This document shows positions 1-6,026 of a stretch of 6,850 nucleotides of DNA, piece after piece. Numbering within the stretch: position 1 is the first letter of the stretch; each line of letters opens with the position of its first letter. This DNA is from Candidatus Aerophobota bacterium (GTDB lineage: Bacteria; Aerophobota; Aerophobia; Aerophobales; B3-G15). The stretch is from NCBI GenBank assembly GCA_030607765.1, contig JAUWJJ010000059.1, positions 1 through 6,850 on the forward strand, in the 5' to 3' direction. The position numbers were made by a program, and so were the translations under genes. The notes beneath the pieces were generated by a model that worked only from the letters and a program-made list of their open reading frames with translations, ran no database searches and was not told the origin of the DNA.

Positions 1-236
1 AAACTATCTTTTTTCTCATCCATTTCCCTTCCTAATATCTCCAGAATAATAGAATCTGGTACTAACTTTCCTTTATCCATAAAGGACTTTGCTCTTTGTC
101 CTAGAGAATTACCCTCACTGACAGCTTTTCTTAAAAGATCTCCCATAGATAAATGAACTAAGCCAAGTTTTTTCGATAACTTCTGAGCCTGCGTTCCCTT
201 TCCAGCTCCAGGAGGTCCTAACATCACTATTTTCAT
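1..236 (-). CDS. adk: Adenylate kinase, N-terminal part (runs off the window)
   Basis: Adenylate kinase catalyses ATP + AMP = 2 ADP in the cytoplasm. The 78 visible residues start [16 protein letters not shown], which holds the P-loop GPPGAGKGT at residues 7-15. The AMP-binding segment LSMGDLLR follows at 29-36, and the helices of the AMP-binding domain end in [14 protein letters not shown] at about 55-68. Numbering matches the E. coli enzyme, so Met31 stands where most family members have the Thr of the STGD motif; Asp33 and Arg36 are kept. The ATG overlaps the secY stop codon as ATGA, which suggests translational coupling. An AAGGGA ribosome-binding sequence lies just upstream inside secY. 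Placement straight after secY is usual in bacteria. The lid domain and C-terminus lie outside the window. Confidence 0.96.
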   Translation of the reverse strand, partial: MKIVMLGPPGAGKGTQAQKLSKKLGLVHLSMGDLLRKAVSEGNSLGQRAKSFMDKGKLVPDSIILEILGREMDEKKDS

Positions 237-1519
237 CTTACTTTTCCCTTTATAAAACCTTTATAATGACGCATTAACAGATGCGATTCTAACTGTTGAG
301 CAGTGTCTAAAGCCACTCCTACAGCTATAAGAATAGAGGTTCCCCCAAAAGGGAAGCTATTATACATTAATTCCTGATTAAGTAGCATAGGAATAATAGC
401 AATAAAGGCAAAGAACAATGCTCCCACAAAGGTAACCCGGGTTAAAATAGCAGTGATATATTCTGCTGTGGGGCGCCCTGGACGCAAACCAGGAATAAAA
501 CCTCCGTAACGACGCATATTATTAGATACCTCTACAGGATTAAAAACTACAGCTGTATAGAAAAAAGTAAAGAAAATAACTGCTAAGGCATAAAGAGCAT
601 AGTAGAGACCAGACCCAGGTGAAAACCACTCGGCAACTGTTTGAGCAATGGGATGATTAATAAATCTGGCTACAGTAGAGGGAAGCAAGAGAACAGAAAC
701 AGCAAAAATAATAGCTATTACCCCCACCCCTCCTATTCTTATGGGAAGATAGGTAGTTTGTCCTCCGTAAGATTTTCTCCCAACAATTCTTCGAGCGTAG
801 CGAATAGGTATTCTTCTCTCTGCCTGATAAATAATTACTACTGATGCAGTAATTAAAATGGAAATTATGGCAAAGAGAAATAATACAAATGGGACAAGCT
901 GACCAGTCTGAGTAAGTCTAAGAATGTTTCCCATAGATGGACGGACTTGAGCTACAATTCCGGCAAAAATAATTAAAGAGATACCATTACCGATTCCCCT
1001 TTCGGTAATTTTCTCACCTAACCACATTATAATCATAGTTCCAGTAACCAAAGTTAAAATGGCAGGAAAAAGAAAGCTAAAACCTTGAATAGTTACAAAA
1101 GCACCATTATTAACACTCTGAATCCAATAACATAAACCAATTCCCTGGATACCAGCGATGGGAAGACAGAAAAACCGAGCATATTGAGTAATTTTTCTCC
1201 TTCCCTCTTCTCCCTGCTTAGATAATTCCTCAAGTTGAGGAATGGCTACTGTCAAAAGCTGCAGAATAATGGAAGCACTAATATAGGGCATTACTCCTAA
1301 GGAAAAAACGGACATACGACCCAGAGCTCCTCCAGCAAAGACATTCATTAGTCCAAAAGCACCTGTTTGAAAGATAGTGCTCCTGGCAATAGCCCCTACA
1401 TCCACACCGGGAATAGGAATGAAAGAACCCAATCTGAATACAATAAACATACCCAGAGTAAATAAAATTCTTCTTCTGAGCTCGGGTATCTTAAATATAT
1501 TTTGTAATTTATCTAACAC
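233..1519 (-). CDS. secY: Protein translocase subunit SecY
   Basis: SecY is the ten-helix inner-membrane channel that, with SecE and SecG, exports unfolded proteins and inserts membrane proteins. The 428-residue length is normal. Visible landmarks are the N-terminal amphipathic start and first helix (about 1-36), [15 protein letters not shown] in helix 2 (75-89), the GEEGRRKI loop (103-110), [14 protein letters not shown] (168-181), and the cytosolic [16 protein letters not shown] loop (234-249). [18 protein letters not shown] (327-344), RPGRPTAEY (346-354) and the C-terminal [19 protein letters not shown] (401-419) complete the set. Two normally conserved residues at the start of helix 7 differ: Gly263 replaces Asn and Ala269 replaces Pro. 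The ATG lies inside rplO (11-nt overlap) and the TGA overlaps the adk start by 4 nt. TGG codons are used for Trp, so TGA is a normal stop. Confidence 0.98.
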   Translation of the reverse strand: MLDKLQNIFKIPELRRRILFTLGMFIVFRLGSFIPIPGVDVGAIARSTIFQTGAFGLMNVFAGGALGRMSVFSLGVMPYISASIILQLLTVAIPQLEELSKQGEEGRRKITQYARFFCLPIAGIQGIGLCYWIQSVNNGAFVTIQGFSFLFPAILTLVTGTMIIMWLGEKITERGIGNGISLIIFAGIVAQVRPSMGNILRLTQTGQLVPFVLFLFAIISILITASVVIIYQAERRIPIRYARRIVGRKSYGGQTTYLPIRIGGVGVIAIIFAVSVLLLPSTVARFINHPIAQTVAEWFSPGSGLYYALYALAVIFFTFFYTAVVFNPVEVSNNMRRYGGFIPGLRPGRPTAEYITAILTRVTFVGALFFAFIAIIPMLLNQELMYNSFPFGGTSILIAVGVALDTAQQLESHLLMRHYKGFIKGKVR

Positions 1520-1949
1520 TTATTACCTCTACAACTCCTCCGGCTTCTTTTATCTTTCTCCCAGCTTCCTTGGAAAAAAAGTGAACTTTTACAGTTAAAG
1601 GAAAATTTATCTTTCCCTCACCCAAAACCTTAATCTTACCCTTCTTCCTCACCAGCTTGGCTTCTCTGAGAATTTCCGGAGTTACCTCAGTGTTAGGATT
1701 AAATATACTCAAGTCTTTCACATTTACTATCAGGATTTCCTGTTTACGAAAGGGGGTAAAACCTCTTTTGGGAACTCTCCGAGTAAGAGGCATCTGTCCT
1801 CCCTCAAACCAGGAAGGAATACTGGTTCGAGATTTCTGTCCTGTATGTCCTCTCCCGCAGGTTTTGCCATGTCCGGAACTTGGTCCTCTTCCTACTCTTT
1901 TTTTCTTGTGAGTAGCTCCTGGAGGAATTTTAAAGACGTTCGGATGCAA
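1509..1949 (-). CDS. rplO: 50S ribosomal protein L15
   Basis: L15 is a late-assembling protein of the large subunit that contacts 23S rRNA through a long basic N-terminal extension. The 146 residues fit the family. The hallmark glycine/basic stretch is KKKRVGRGPSSGHGKT (15-30) followed by CGRGHTGQKSR (31-41), then FEGGQMPLTRRVPKRGF (48-64). The C-terminal half holds LVRKKGKIKVLGEG (99-112) and ends with the usual EAGG(V/A)VE-type strand (135-141). The start is TTG, chosen because AAGGAG lies six bases upstream and the N-terminus has the expected length. The first 20 nt overlap the end of rpsE. In most bacteria rpmD (L30) lies between rpsE and rplO; here there is no room for it. Confidence 0.97.
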   Translation of the reverse strand: MHPNVFKIPPGATHKKKRVGRGPSSGHGKTCGRGHTGQKSRTSIPSWFEGGQMPLTRRVPKRGFTPFRKQEILIVNVKDLSIFNPNTEVTPEILREAKLVRKKGKIKVLGEGKINFPLTVKVHFFSKEAGRKIKEAGGVVEVISVR

Positions 1950-2460
1950 TTTTATCTCCTTTTCCCCTTAATTGAAAAATCCTCTTGTGATCTCTTAGCC
2001 GTTTTAATCCCTCTAAGGTAGCTTTAGCTAAATTAAGAGGATTGTTACTCCCCAAAGATTTAGTTAAAATATCCTCTACTCCAGCCAATTCCACTATAGC
2101 TCTCACCGCCTCACCAGCTACTACTCCTGTACCTGGAGAAGCTGGCTTAAGAAGAACTCGTGAGGCTTTGTACTCACCTATAATCTGATGAGGAATAGTA
2201 CTATTGTAAAGAAAAACAGAAATTAAATCTTTCTCTGCTTTCCGGCGACCCTTCCCTATGGCTAAGAGAAGTTCTTTGGCTTTGCCCAGACCTAATCCTA
2301 CCCGTCCCTTTCTATTCCCCAATACTATCAAGGCGTTAAAGCCGATACTACGACCTCCTTTTACAACTGTAAAAACTCTTCTTACTCTTATTAACCTTTC
2401 TTCAAACTCACTAATCTCCCTTGGAGATTTAGTTGATTTCCTTACTCCCTTTTTCTCCAT
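1930..2460 (-). CDS. rpsE: 30S ribosomal protein S5
   Basis: S5 is a small-subunit protein at the mRNA entry side; with S4 and S12 it affects decoding accuracy. The 176-residue protein has the double-stranded-RNA-binding-like N-terminal domain with FEERLIRVRRVFTVVKGGR (19-37) and GRVGLGLGKAKE (52-63). The C-terminal domain has STIPHQIIG (87-95), LLKPASPGTGVVAG (103-116), AIVELAGVEDILTKSLGS (121-138) and NPLNLAKATLEGL (140-152). The ATG at 2460 is preceded by GGGAG at suitable distance and lies 13 nt after the rplR stop. The TAA stop lies inside rplO. The C-terminus after residue 160 is a basic tail without a recognised motif. Confidence 0.98.
   Translation of the reverse strand: MEKKGVRKSTKSPREISEFEERLIRVRRVFTVVKGGRSIGFNALIVLGNRKGRVGLGLGKAKELLLAIGKGRRKAEKDLISVFLYNSTIPHQIIGEYKASRVLLKPASPGTGVVAGEAVRAIVELAGVEDILTKSLGSNNPLNLAKATLEGLKRLRDHKRIFQLRGKGDKIASERL
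1956..1961 (-). promoter_or_regulatory. Ribosome binding site deciding the TTG start of rplO
   Basis: The minus strand reads AAGGAG here, six bases ahead of the TTG codon at 1949. No ATG or GTG in this frame gives a better L15 N-terminus. The site lies inside the 3' end of rpsE. Confidence 0.8.
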
Positions 2461-2473
2461 TTTAGCTCCCTAC

Positions 2474-2836
2474 CTAAAACTTTATTCCTTGCTCTCTTAC
2501 AGCATCTGCTAAAGCCTCTATCCTCCCATGATAAGGATAGCCACTTCTGTCAAAAATTAACTGTTTTATTCCCTTCTCTATCGCCCATCTTCCCATCTCT
2601 TTCCCTAATTTTTTAGCTATCTTTACACTTTTACAATTTCCCCCCTTTTCTCCATACTTTAAAGAAGAGCAAAACAGCAAAGTTGCGCCTTTTTCATCAT
2701 CTATTAACTGAGCGTAAATATATCGGTTACTCTTATACACACAAAGCCTCGGTCTTTTCTCACTTCCAAATACTTTCTTCCTTATTCTTCTTTTCCTTTT
2801 ATTTCTAAGTATTAATTTTGTATTCTTTTTGTCCAT
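2474..2836 (-). CDS. rplR: 50S ribosomal protein L18
   Basis: L18 binds 5S rRNA with L5 and helps place it in the central protuberance. At 120 residues it has the usual bacterial length. A very basic N-terminus (residues 7-21) is followed by RPRLCVYKSNRYIYAQLIDD (28-47), the helix VKIAKKLGKEM (71-81), and the hallmark FDRSGYPYHGR (95-105) with ALADAVREQGIKF to the end. The ATG at 2836 lies 10 nt after the rplF stop. The nearest good ribosome-binding sequence, GGGAGG, is about 20 nt upstream inside the end of rplF, so translation probably relies on coupling to rplF. No in-frame start exists further upstream near that site. Confidence 0.97.
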   Translation of the reverse strand: MDKKNTKLILRNKRKRRIRKKVFGSEKRPRLCVYKSNRYIYAQLIDDEKGATLLFCSSLKYGEKGGNCKSVKIAKKLGKEMGRWAIEKGIKQLIFDRSGYPYHGRIEALADAVREQGIKF

Positions 2837-2846
2837 TTTTCTTATC

Positions 2847-3395
2847 TTATTCTTTACCTCCCAGAGCAGCTTTTCCTACTTTTCGTTTTATTATCTCTCC
2901 CCTATACCTGATTCCTTTTCCCTTGTAAGGCTCGGGCTTTTTAATTTTCCGAATTTGCGCTGCAACTTCCCCTACTTTCTGCTTATCACATCCGTAAACT
3001 CTAATAGTTGTAGGATTCACCAGTTCTATGTTTACCCCCTCAAGAGGGGTATAACTCACCAGATGGGAAAATCCCAAACTTAAGGAAAGAGTTTTCCCTT
3101 CAAATTTAGCTCGATAACCCATACCTACAATTTCTAAATACTTTTCAAATCCCTCCAGAACCCCTTTTACCATATTAAAGAGAAGGGTTCTAATGGTTCC
3201 ATGTAAAGCTCTTGCTTGCCTATCATCCCTTAATCTTTCAACTATAACCTGATTATTATCAACGGTCACCCGACAACCAAAGGGAATTTCTCTAACTAAT
3301 TTACCCTTGGGACCTTCTACTTCAACTCTTTCTTTTTTCACTAAAACTTTTACTTTTTCGGGAATTAAAATGGGCTTTTTCCCCACCCTGGACAT
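2847..3395 (-). CDS. rplF: 50S ribosomal protein L6
   Basis: L6 is a two-domain large-subunit protein near the sarcin-ricin loop and the factor-binding site. The 182 residues are of normal length. The start MSRVGKKPILIPEKV is typical. EVEGPKGKL (25-33) and ARALHGTIRTLLFNMVKGV (61-79) mark domain 1; YLEIVGMGYRAKFEGKTLSL (86-105) starts domain 2. The strongest signature is PEPYKGKGIRY (154-164) followed by GEIIKRKVGKAA (166-177). The ATG is preceded by AGAGGAG six bases upstream (3402-3408). The spacer to rpsH (3396-3463) contains a short repeat mosaic. The rplR start lies 10 nt after the stop. Confidence 0.98.
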   Translation of the reverse strand: MSRVGKKPILIPEKVKVLVKKERVEVEGPKGKLVREIPFGCRVTVDNNQVIVERLRDDRQARALHGTIRTLLFNMVKGVLEGFEKYLEIVGMGYRAKFEGKTLSLSLGFSHLVSYTPLEGVNIELVNPTTIRVYGCDKQKVGEVAAQIRKIKKPEPYKGKGIRYRGEIIKRKVGKAALGGKE

Positions 3396-3418
3396 TAGAA
3401 TCTCCTCTCTTAATAAAC

Positions 3419-3457
3419 CATAATAAGTAATAAGGTTTTTACTTGTTACCCATCACC
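3419..3457 (-). repeat. Short inverted heptamer repeat in the rpsH-rplF spacer
   Basis: On the plus strand CATAATA and AGTAATA stand in a row (3419-3432). On the minus strand GGTGATG, GGTAACA and AGTAAAA stand in a row (3457 down to 3437). The two runs face each other and belong to the same seven-base family as the repeats in the rpsN-rpsH spacer. The tract ends 23 nt before the rplF start codon and 6 nt after the rpsH stop. It looks like a short or decayed version of the longer element at 3885-3966. Confidence 0.55.
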
Positions 3458-3463
3458 GTCTTA

Positions 3464-3859
3464 CTACCATACATAGCAGAGGATTTCTCCTCCTACACCA
3501 AGCTTTTTTGCTTTTTCTCCCGAAAGAACTCCTCGAGAGGTAGAGAGAATGCAAATTCCCAATCTATTTAAAATCCGAGGAATTTCATTCTTCCCCACAT
3601 ACCTGCGTCTACCAGGTTTACTAACTTTCTCCAAGTGAATAATTACCTTCTCACCATCTTCAGAATACTTCAAAAATATTTCCAGAACTCTTCTACTTTT
3701 CCTAAGTTTAACCTTATATCCTTTTATATACCCTTCCTCTTTTAAAACACTCACTATATCTTCCTTAAACTTAGAAGTTAATACCTCAACACTTGGTCGG
3801 GAAAGGATATTAGCATTTCTAATTCTGGTTAAAAGATCAGCAATGGAATCTGTATACAT
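3464..3859 (-). CDS. rpsH: 30S ribosomal protein S8
   Basis: S8 binds the central domain of 16S rRNA early in 30S assembly. In E. coli it also represses its own operon by binding the mRNA; no such site can be confirmed by eye here. The 131 residues match the usual length. The N-terminus MYTDSIADLLTRIRNAN (1-17) is classic; VLKEEGYIKGYKV (38-50), VSKPGRRRYV (79-88), GICILSTSRGVLSGEKA (101-117) and GVGGEILCYVW (121-131) complete the fold. I chose the ATG at 3859, with AAGAGG five bases upstream. The open frame continues to an ATG at 3937, but those 26 extra residues are translated from a repeat spacer and have no S8 counterpart. Confidence 0.97.
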   Translation of the reverse strand: MYTDSIADLLTRIRNANILSRPSVEVLTSKFKEDIVSVLKEEGYIKGYKVKLRKSRRVLEIFLKYSEDGEKVIIHLEKVSKPGRRRYVGKNEIPRILNRLGICILSTSRGVLSGEKAKKLGVGGEILCYVW

Positions 3860-3864
3860 ATTTT

Positions 3865-3870
3865 CCTCTT
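3865..3870 (-). promoter_or_regulatory. Ribosome binding site fixing the rpsH start
   Basis: The minus strand reads AAGAGG here, five bases ahead of the ATG at 3859. It supports this start over the longer reading that begins at 3937. Confidence 0.75.
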
Positions 3871-3884
3871 TCCTCATTATGAAC

Positions 3885-3966
3885 AGTAATAAGTAATGGG
3901 TAATAAGTAACATGTAAAAAACCTCTTTGCCGTTCATTCCTTATATATTACCTATCACTTATTACT
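3885..3966. repeat. Inverted heptamer repeat element between rpsN and rpsH
   Basis: Two 26-base arms, 3885-3910 and 3941-3966, are inverted copies matching at 22 of 26 positions, with a 30-base centre. Each arm is made of seven-base units of the type AGTAATA, GGTAATA or AGTGATA. The left run continues with two more units to 3919. The centre contains CTTTGCCGTT (3925-3934), which recurs exactly in the rplN-rplX spacer at 5259-5268. The arms could pair as an AU-rich hairpin in the mRNA. The element begins 8 nt after the rpsN stop and ends 25 nt before the rpsH start. Confidence 0.8.
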
Positions 3967-3974
3967 TGTATTTA

Positions 3975-4157
3975 TCAACTTGACTTTTTTATTCCTGGTA
4001 AATGTCCTTTATGAGCAAGCTTACGAAAGCAGATTCGACAAAGGCCGAATCTTCGCAAATACGCCCTGGAACGACCACAAATCCGACACCTGCTATACCC
4101 ACGAACTTTAAATTTTGGCTTTCTTTTCGCTTTTTCTATTAAAGCTGTTTTTGCCAT
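3975..4157 (-). CDS. rpsN: 30S ribosomal protein S14, zinc-binding type
   Basis: S14 sits in the head of the 30S subunit. This 60-residue form belongs to the short zinc-containing class. Cys24, Cys27, Cys40 and Cys43 form two CxxC pairs (CRIC and CRIC) around AYLRRFGLC. The start [20 protein letters not shown] is typical. The family usually ends in Ser-Trp; here the protein ends KKSS, followed by TGA and directly by an in-frame TAA, as if the last TGG had become TGA. AGGAG lies about 13 nt ahead of the ATG, a long spacing. The gene starts 22 nt after rplE and is followed by a repeat spacer before rpsH. The symbol rpsZ is also used for this type. Confidence 0.97.
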   Translation of the reverse strand: MAKTALIEKAKRKPKFKVRGYSRCRICGRSRAYLRRFGLCRICFRKLAHKGHLPGIKKSS

Positions 4158-4179
4158 TACTTTTCACATCTCCTAAAAG

Positions 4180-4725
4180 TCAATCTCTTTTTTGAAAAGG
4201 CATCCCCAAAAGTCTCAATAGTTCCTCAGCTTCCTCATCGGTCTCAGCAGTAGTTACAATAGTAACCGATAGACCGGGCAATTTTCTGGCATCCTCATAG
4301 CCCACCTCGGGAAAGATCAATTGATCATTAACTCCCAGGGTAAAATTACCTTGGCCATCAAACAAACTTAAAGGTATCCCATGAAAATCTCTAATCCGAG
4401 GCATAGCTAAGTTAAATAATTTCTCTAAAAACTCGTACATTCTCTCTCCTCTAAGAGTAACCTTGCATCCTATAAGCATCCCTTTCCTCAGATGAAAACC
4501 AGCTATAGATTTTTTAGCTTTGGTAACTATTGGCTGCTGTCCAGTAATTAAAGCCAGATTCTTTTTAGCTAAATCTAAAAATTTGGAATCGCTCTTTGCT
4601 TCCCCTATTCCTGCATTTACACAAACCTTTTTTACTCTGGGAGTTCTCATTGGACTCTTAAAACCAAACTTCTTCACCATCTGAGGGATTACTTCCTTTT
4701 TATAAATTTCCTTTAATCTGGCCAT
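4180..4725 (-). CDS. rplE: 50S ribosomal protein L5
   Basis: L5 binds 5S rRNA in the central protuberance and takes part in the bridge to the small-subunit head. The 181-residue length is normal. Recognisable parts are VCVNAGIGEAKSD (34-46), ITGQQPIVTKAKKSIAGFHL (60-79), GMLIGCKVTLRGERMYEFL (82-100), MPRIRDFHGI (108-117), FDGQGNFTLGVNDQLIFPE (122-140) and SVTIVTTAETDEEAEELL (153-170), ending GMPF. The ATG at 4725 has AAGGA about ten bases upstream. It lies 21 nt after the rplX stop. The stop is TGA; reading through it would run out of frame across rpsN, so TGA is a true stop here. Confidence 0.98.
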   Translation of the reverse strand: MARLKEIYKKEVIPQMVKKFGFKSPMRTPRVKKVCVNAGIGEAKSDSKFLDLAKKNLALITGQQPIVTKAKKSIAGFHLRKGMLIGCKVTLRGERMYEFLEKLFNLAMPRIRDFHGIPLSLFDGQGNFTLGVNDQLIFPEVGYEDARKLPGLSVTIVTTAETDEEAEELLRLLGMPFQKRD

Positions 4726-4746
4726 TGAATAATTTCCTTGAGCTTC

Positions 4747-5070
4747 TTAATCAATTACTTCACCACATTTTTTGCAAATTCTTAGTTTTTCTCTTTCCTC
4801 GCCTGTCTTGATCATTTTAACTCCTATCCGGGTTCTTTTCCCACATCTAGGACATATTAACATAACTTTACAGGGAGGAATGGAAGCTTCTCTCTCTACT
4901 ATTCCACTTTCCTGACCCCTCTTGGTTGCTCTGATATGTCTTTTGACAATACTTATCCCCTCTACCACTATTTTATCTTTCTGAGGGATATGTTCAATCA
5001 CCCGACTTTTTCTTCCCTTATCTTTGCCGGAAAGAACCACCACTTCATCTCCTACCTTAATTCTTGACAT
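4747..5070 (-). CDS. rplX: 50S ribosomal protein L24 with C-terminal zinc ribbon
   Basis: L24 is an assembly-initiating protein of the large subunit that binds the 5' domain of 23S rRNA. The 107 residues begin with a KOW motif, IKVGDEVVVLSGKDKGR (4-20), followed by VEGISIVKRHIR (36-47) and GIVEREASIP (56-65). The C-terminus carries a likely zinc ribbon, CPRC at 73-76 and CKKC at 99-102, ending GEVID. This four-cysteine version is known from many bacteria, while E. coli-type L24 lacks the pairs. The ATG follows AGGA at about nine bases. The spacer upstream, to rplN, is a 208-nt repeat mosaic, while the spacer downstream, to rplE, is 21 nt. Confidence 0.97.
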   Translation of the reverse strand: MSRIKVGDEVVVLSGKDKGRKSRVIEHIPQKDKIVVEGISIVKRHIRATKRGQESGIVEREASIPPCKVMLICPRCGKRTRIGVKMIKTGEEREKLRICKKCGEVID

Positions 5071-5097
5071 TTATATTTTCCTAAAAGAAAATTATTT

Positions 5098-5268
5098 TGT
5101 AACAATTCAGCCACTAAGCCACCAAGGTATGAAGGAGTGATACATTCTCGTCTGTCCGGTCTATTTCGTCCGTTTCGTCTATCTCATTTGTTTCGTTCAT
5201 CTCGTTCTTTTCGTTAACGCATTAACACATCTACGCATTTACCCTTTTACCTTTATCCCTTTGCCGTT
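5098..5268. repeat. Composite tandem-repeat mosaic in the rplN-rplX spacer
   Basis: The spacer between rplN and rplX is built of blocks. First comes an octamer block with CACTAAGC and CACCAAGG (5113-5127, within a 30-base segment 5098-5127 shared with the rpmC-rpsQ spacer at 27 of 30 bases). Next is an array of eight nine-base units (5148-5219). Then three eight-base units such as ACGCATTA and ACGCATTT (5217-5240), and four seven-base units ending in CTTTGCC (5238-5265). No inverted partner of the first block is seen at the far end. The tract ends 27 nt before the rplX start. I see no ORF, RNA gene or convincing promoter in it. Confidence 0.8.
5148..5219. repeat. Array of eight nine-base repeats
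   Basis: TCGT or a one-step variant recurs at exactly nine-base intervals from 5148: TCGTCTGTC, CGGTCTATT, TCGTCCGTT and so on to TCGTTAACG ending at 5219. The first base triplets are the best conserved part of the unit. The same nine-base rhythm occurs as three units at 5996-6022 in the other large spacer. Confidence 0.8.
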
Positions 5269-5278
5269 TTATTGACCT

Positions 5279-5644
5279 CTATAATACTTCAGAAGCCAGG
5301 GAAATTATCTTCATAAAATTTTTTCTTAATTCACGAGGGACAGGACCAAAAATCCGTGTACCCCTTGGATTTCCTGCATCATCAATTAAAACCCCGGCAT
5401 TATCATCAAATCTAATATAGGTTCCATCTTTTCTTCTCAGTTCCTTCTTCGTACGAACAACTACTGCTTTAACTACCTGTCCCTTAGTCATATCACTATT
5501 AGGAATGGTCTTCTTAACCGAACCAACTATTGTATCTCCAATCCTGGCGTAACGACGAGAGCTTCCTCCAGGAATCCCAATACACATTATTCTTTTAGCT
5601 CCCGTGTTGTCAGCTATCGTTAACTGAGTTCGTAGTTGAATCAT
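5279..5644 (-). CDS. rplN: 50S ribosomal protein L14
   Basis: L14 binds 23S rRNA at the subunit interface and forms bridges with the 30S subunit. The start [20 protein letters not shown] is typical, followed by [19 protein letters not shown] (27-45), [20 protein letters not shown] (54-73), [11 protein letters not shown] (77-87) and [17 protein letters not shown] (91-107). The protein has 121 residues, one fewer than the common 122. The missing residue lies in [10 protein letters not shown] near the C-terminus, where most homologues have one more acidic residue before the Lys. The reading frame is intact, so this is a codon deletion, not a frameshift. The ATG lies one base after the rpsQ stop, which implies coupling; only weak AAAGAG precedes it. 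Confidence 0.98.
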   Translation of the reverse strand: MIQLRTQLTIADNTGAKRIMCIGIPGGSSRRYARIGDTIVGSVKKTIPNSDMTKGQVVKAVVVRTKKELRRKDGTYIRFDDNAGVLIDDAGNPRGTRIFGPVPRELRKNFMKIISLASEVL

Positions 5645-5645
5645 T

Positions 5646-5900
5646 TCACTTTTTCTCTTTCTTTAAAACTTGAAGTACCCGCCAATGTTTATCCTTGCTT
5701 AAAGGCCTGGTCCCAATGATTCTTACCTTATCACCTATCTGACATTTATTGGCGTCATCATGAGCCTTAACTTTCTTTCTTCTTCGTACTTTCTTTTCAT
5801 AGAGGGGATGGGCAAATTCTCGCCGAAGTAAAACTACTACTGTTTTATCCATCTTATTACTCATTACCTCTCCTACTTTTTCTTTAATTATCTTTTTCAA
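5646..5900 (-). CDS. rpsQ: 30S ribosomal protein S17
   Basis: S17 binds 16S rRNA early and stabilises the 5' domain. The 84 residues contain [15 protein letters not shown] (9-23), HPLY (31-34), [18 protein letters not shown] (44-61) and [12 protein letters not shown] (64-75), all diagnostic. The start is TTG at 5900, chosen because AGGAG lies six bases upstream and gives the usual nine or so residues before the GEV motif. An ATG at residue 13 also has a GGAGAGG sequence before it, but it would cut off conserved residues. A large repeat element separates the gene from rpmC. Confidence 0.97.
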   Translation of the reverse strand: MKKIIKEKVGEVMSNKMDKTVVVLLRREFAHPLYEKKVRRRKKVKAHDDANKCQIGDKVRIIGTRPLSKDKHWRVLQVLKKEKK

Positions 5901-5906
5901 TTCCTA

Positions 5907-5911
5907 CTCCT
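5907..5911 (-). promoter_or_regulatory. Ribosome binding site deciding the TTG start of rpsQ
   Basis: AGGAG on the minus strand, six bases ahead of the TTG at 5900. It lies between the start codon and the edge of the repeat element, which stops about 20 nt further upstream. Confidence 0.75.
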
Positions 5912-5938
5912 AATCTTTATAAAATCTAACTGTAACAG

Positions 5939-5967
5939 TTTAGCCACTAAGTCACCAAGGCACAAAG
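5939..5967 (+). repeat. Left inverted end of the rpmC-rpsQ element
   Basis: TTTAGC followed by three octamers of the pattern CACNAAGN (CACTAAGT, CACCAAGG, CACAAAG). It pairs with 6135-6163 read in reverse complement; the five mismatches are spaced so that the CAC and AAG cores are all kept. Confidence 0.8.
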
Positions 5968-6026
5968 ATCAGTGATATGAATTAAATTTATAATCTCGTT
6001 CATTTCGTTTGTCTCGTTGATAAGTT

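Noticed and set aside
641..3083. Several plus-strand open frames of 67-84 codons (for example 641-844, 1377-1598, 1657-1911, 2258-2512, 2829-3083)
   Set aside because: All lie opposite strongly supported ribosomal protein or secY genes, have no family resemblance and no ribosome binding sites of note.
3911..3924. Run of six T on the minus strand in the rpsN-rpsH spacer as a terminator
   Set aside because: The T run lies in the loop of the AU-rich inverted repeat and has no GC-rich stem directly before it; a stop inside this operon would be unexpected.
3975..3977. TGA read as tryptophan (altered genetic code)
   Set aside because: TGG is used for Trp, and TGA at the ends of rplE, rpsQ and secY falls exactly where those proteins should end. 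Reading through in rplE would give a long tail across rpsN.
5071..5278. Riboswitch or structured RNA in the rplN-rplX spacer
   Set aside because: The spacer is explained by low-complexity tandem units, with no fold that I recognise as a known RNA class.
5987..6015. Possible promoter on the minus strand: TATAAA at 5987-5992 and GAGACA at 6010-6015, 17 bases apart
   Set aside because: The -35 box matches only 4 of 6 bases and falls inside the nine-base array, so a chance match is as likely. Mapping transcript starts would settle it.
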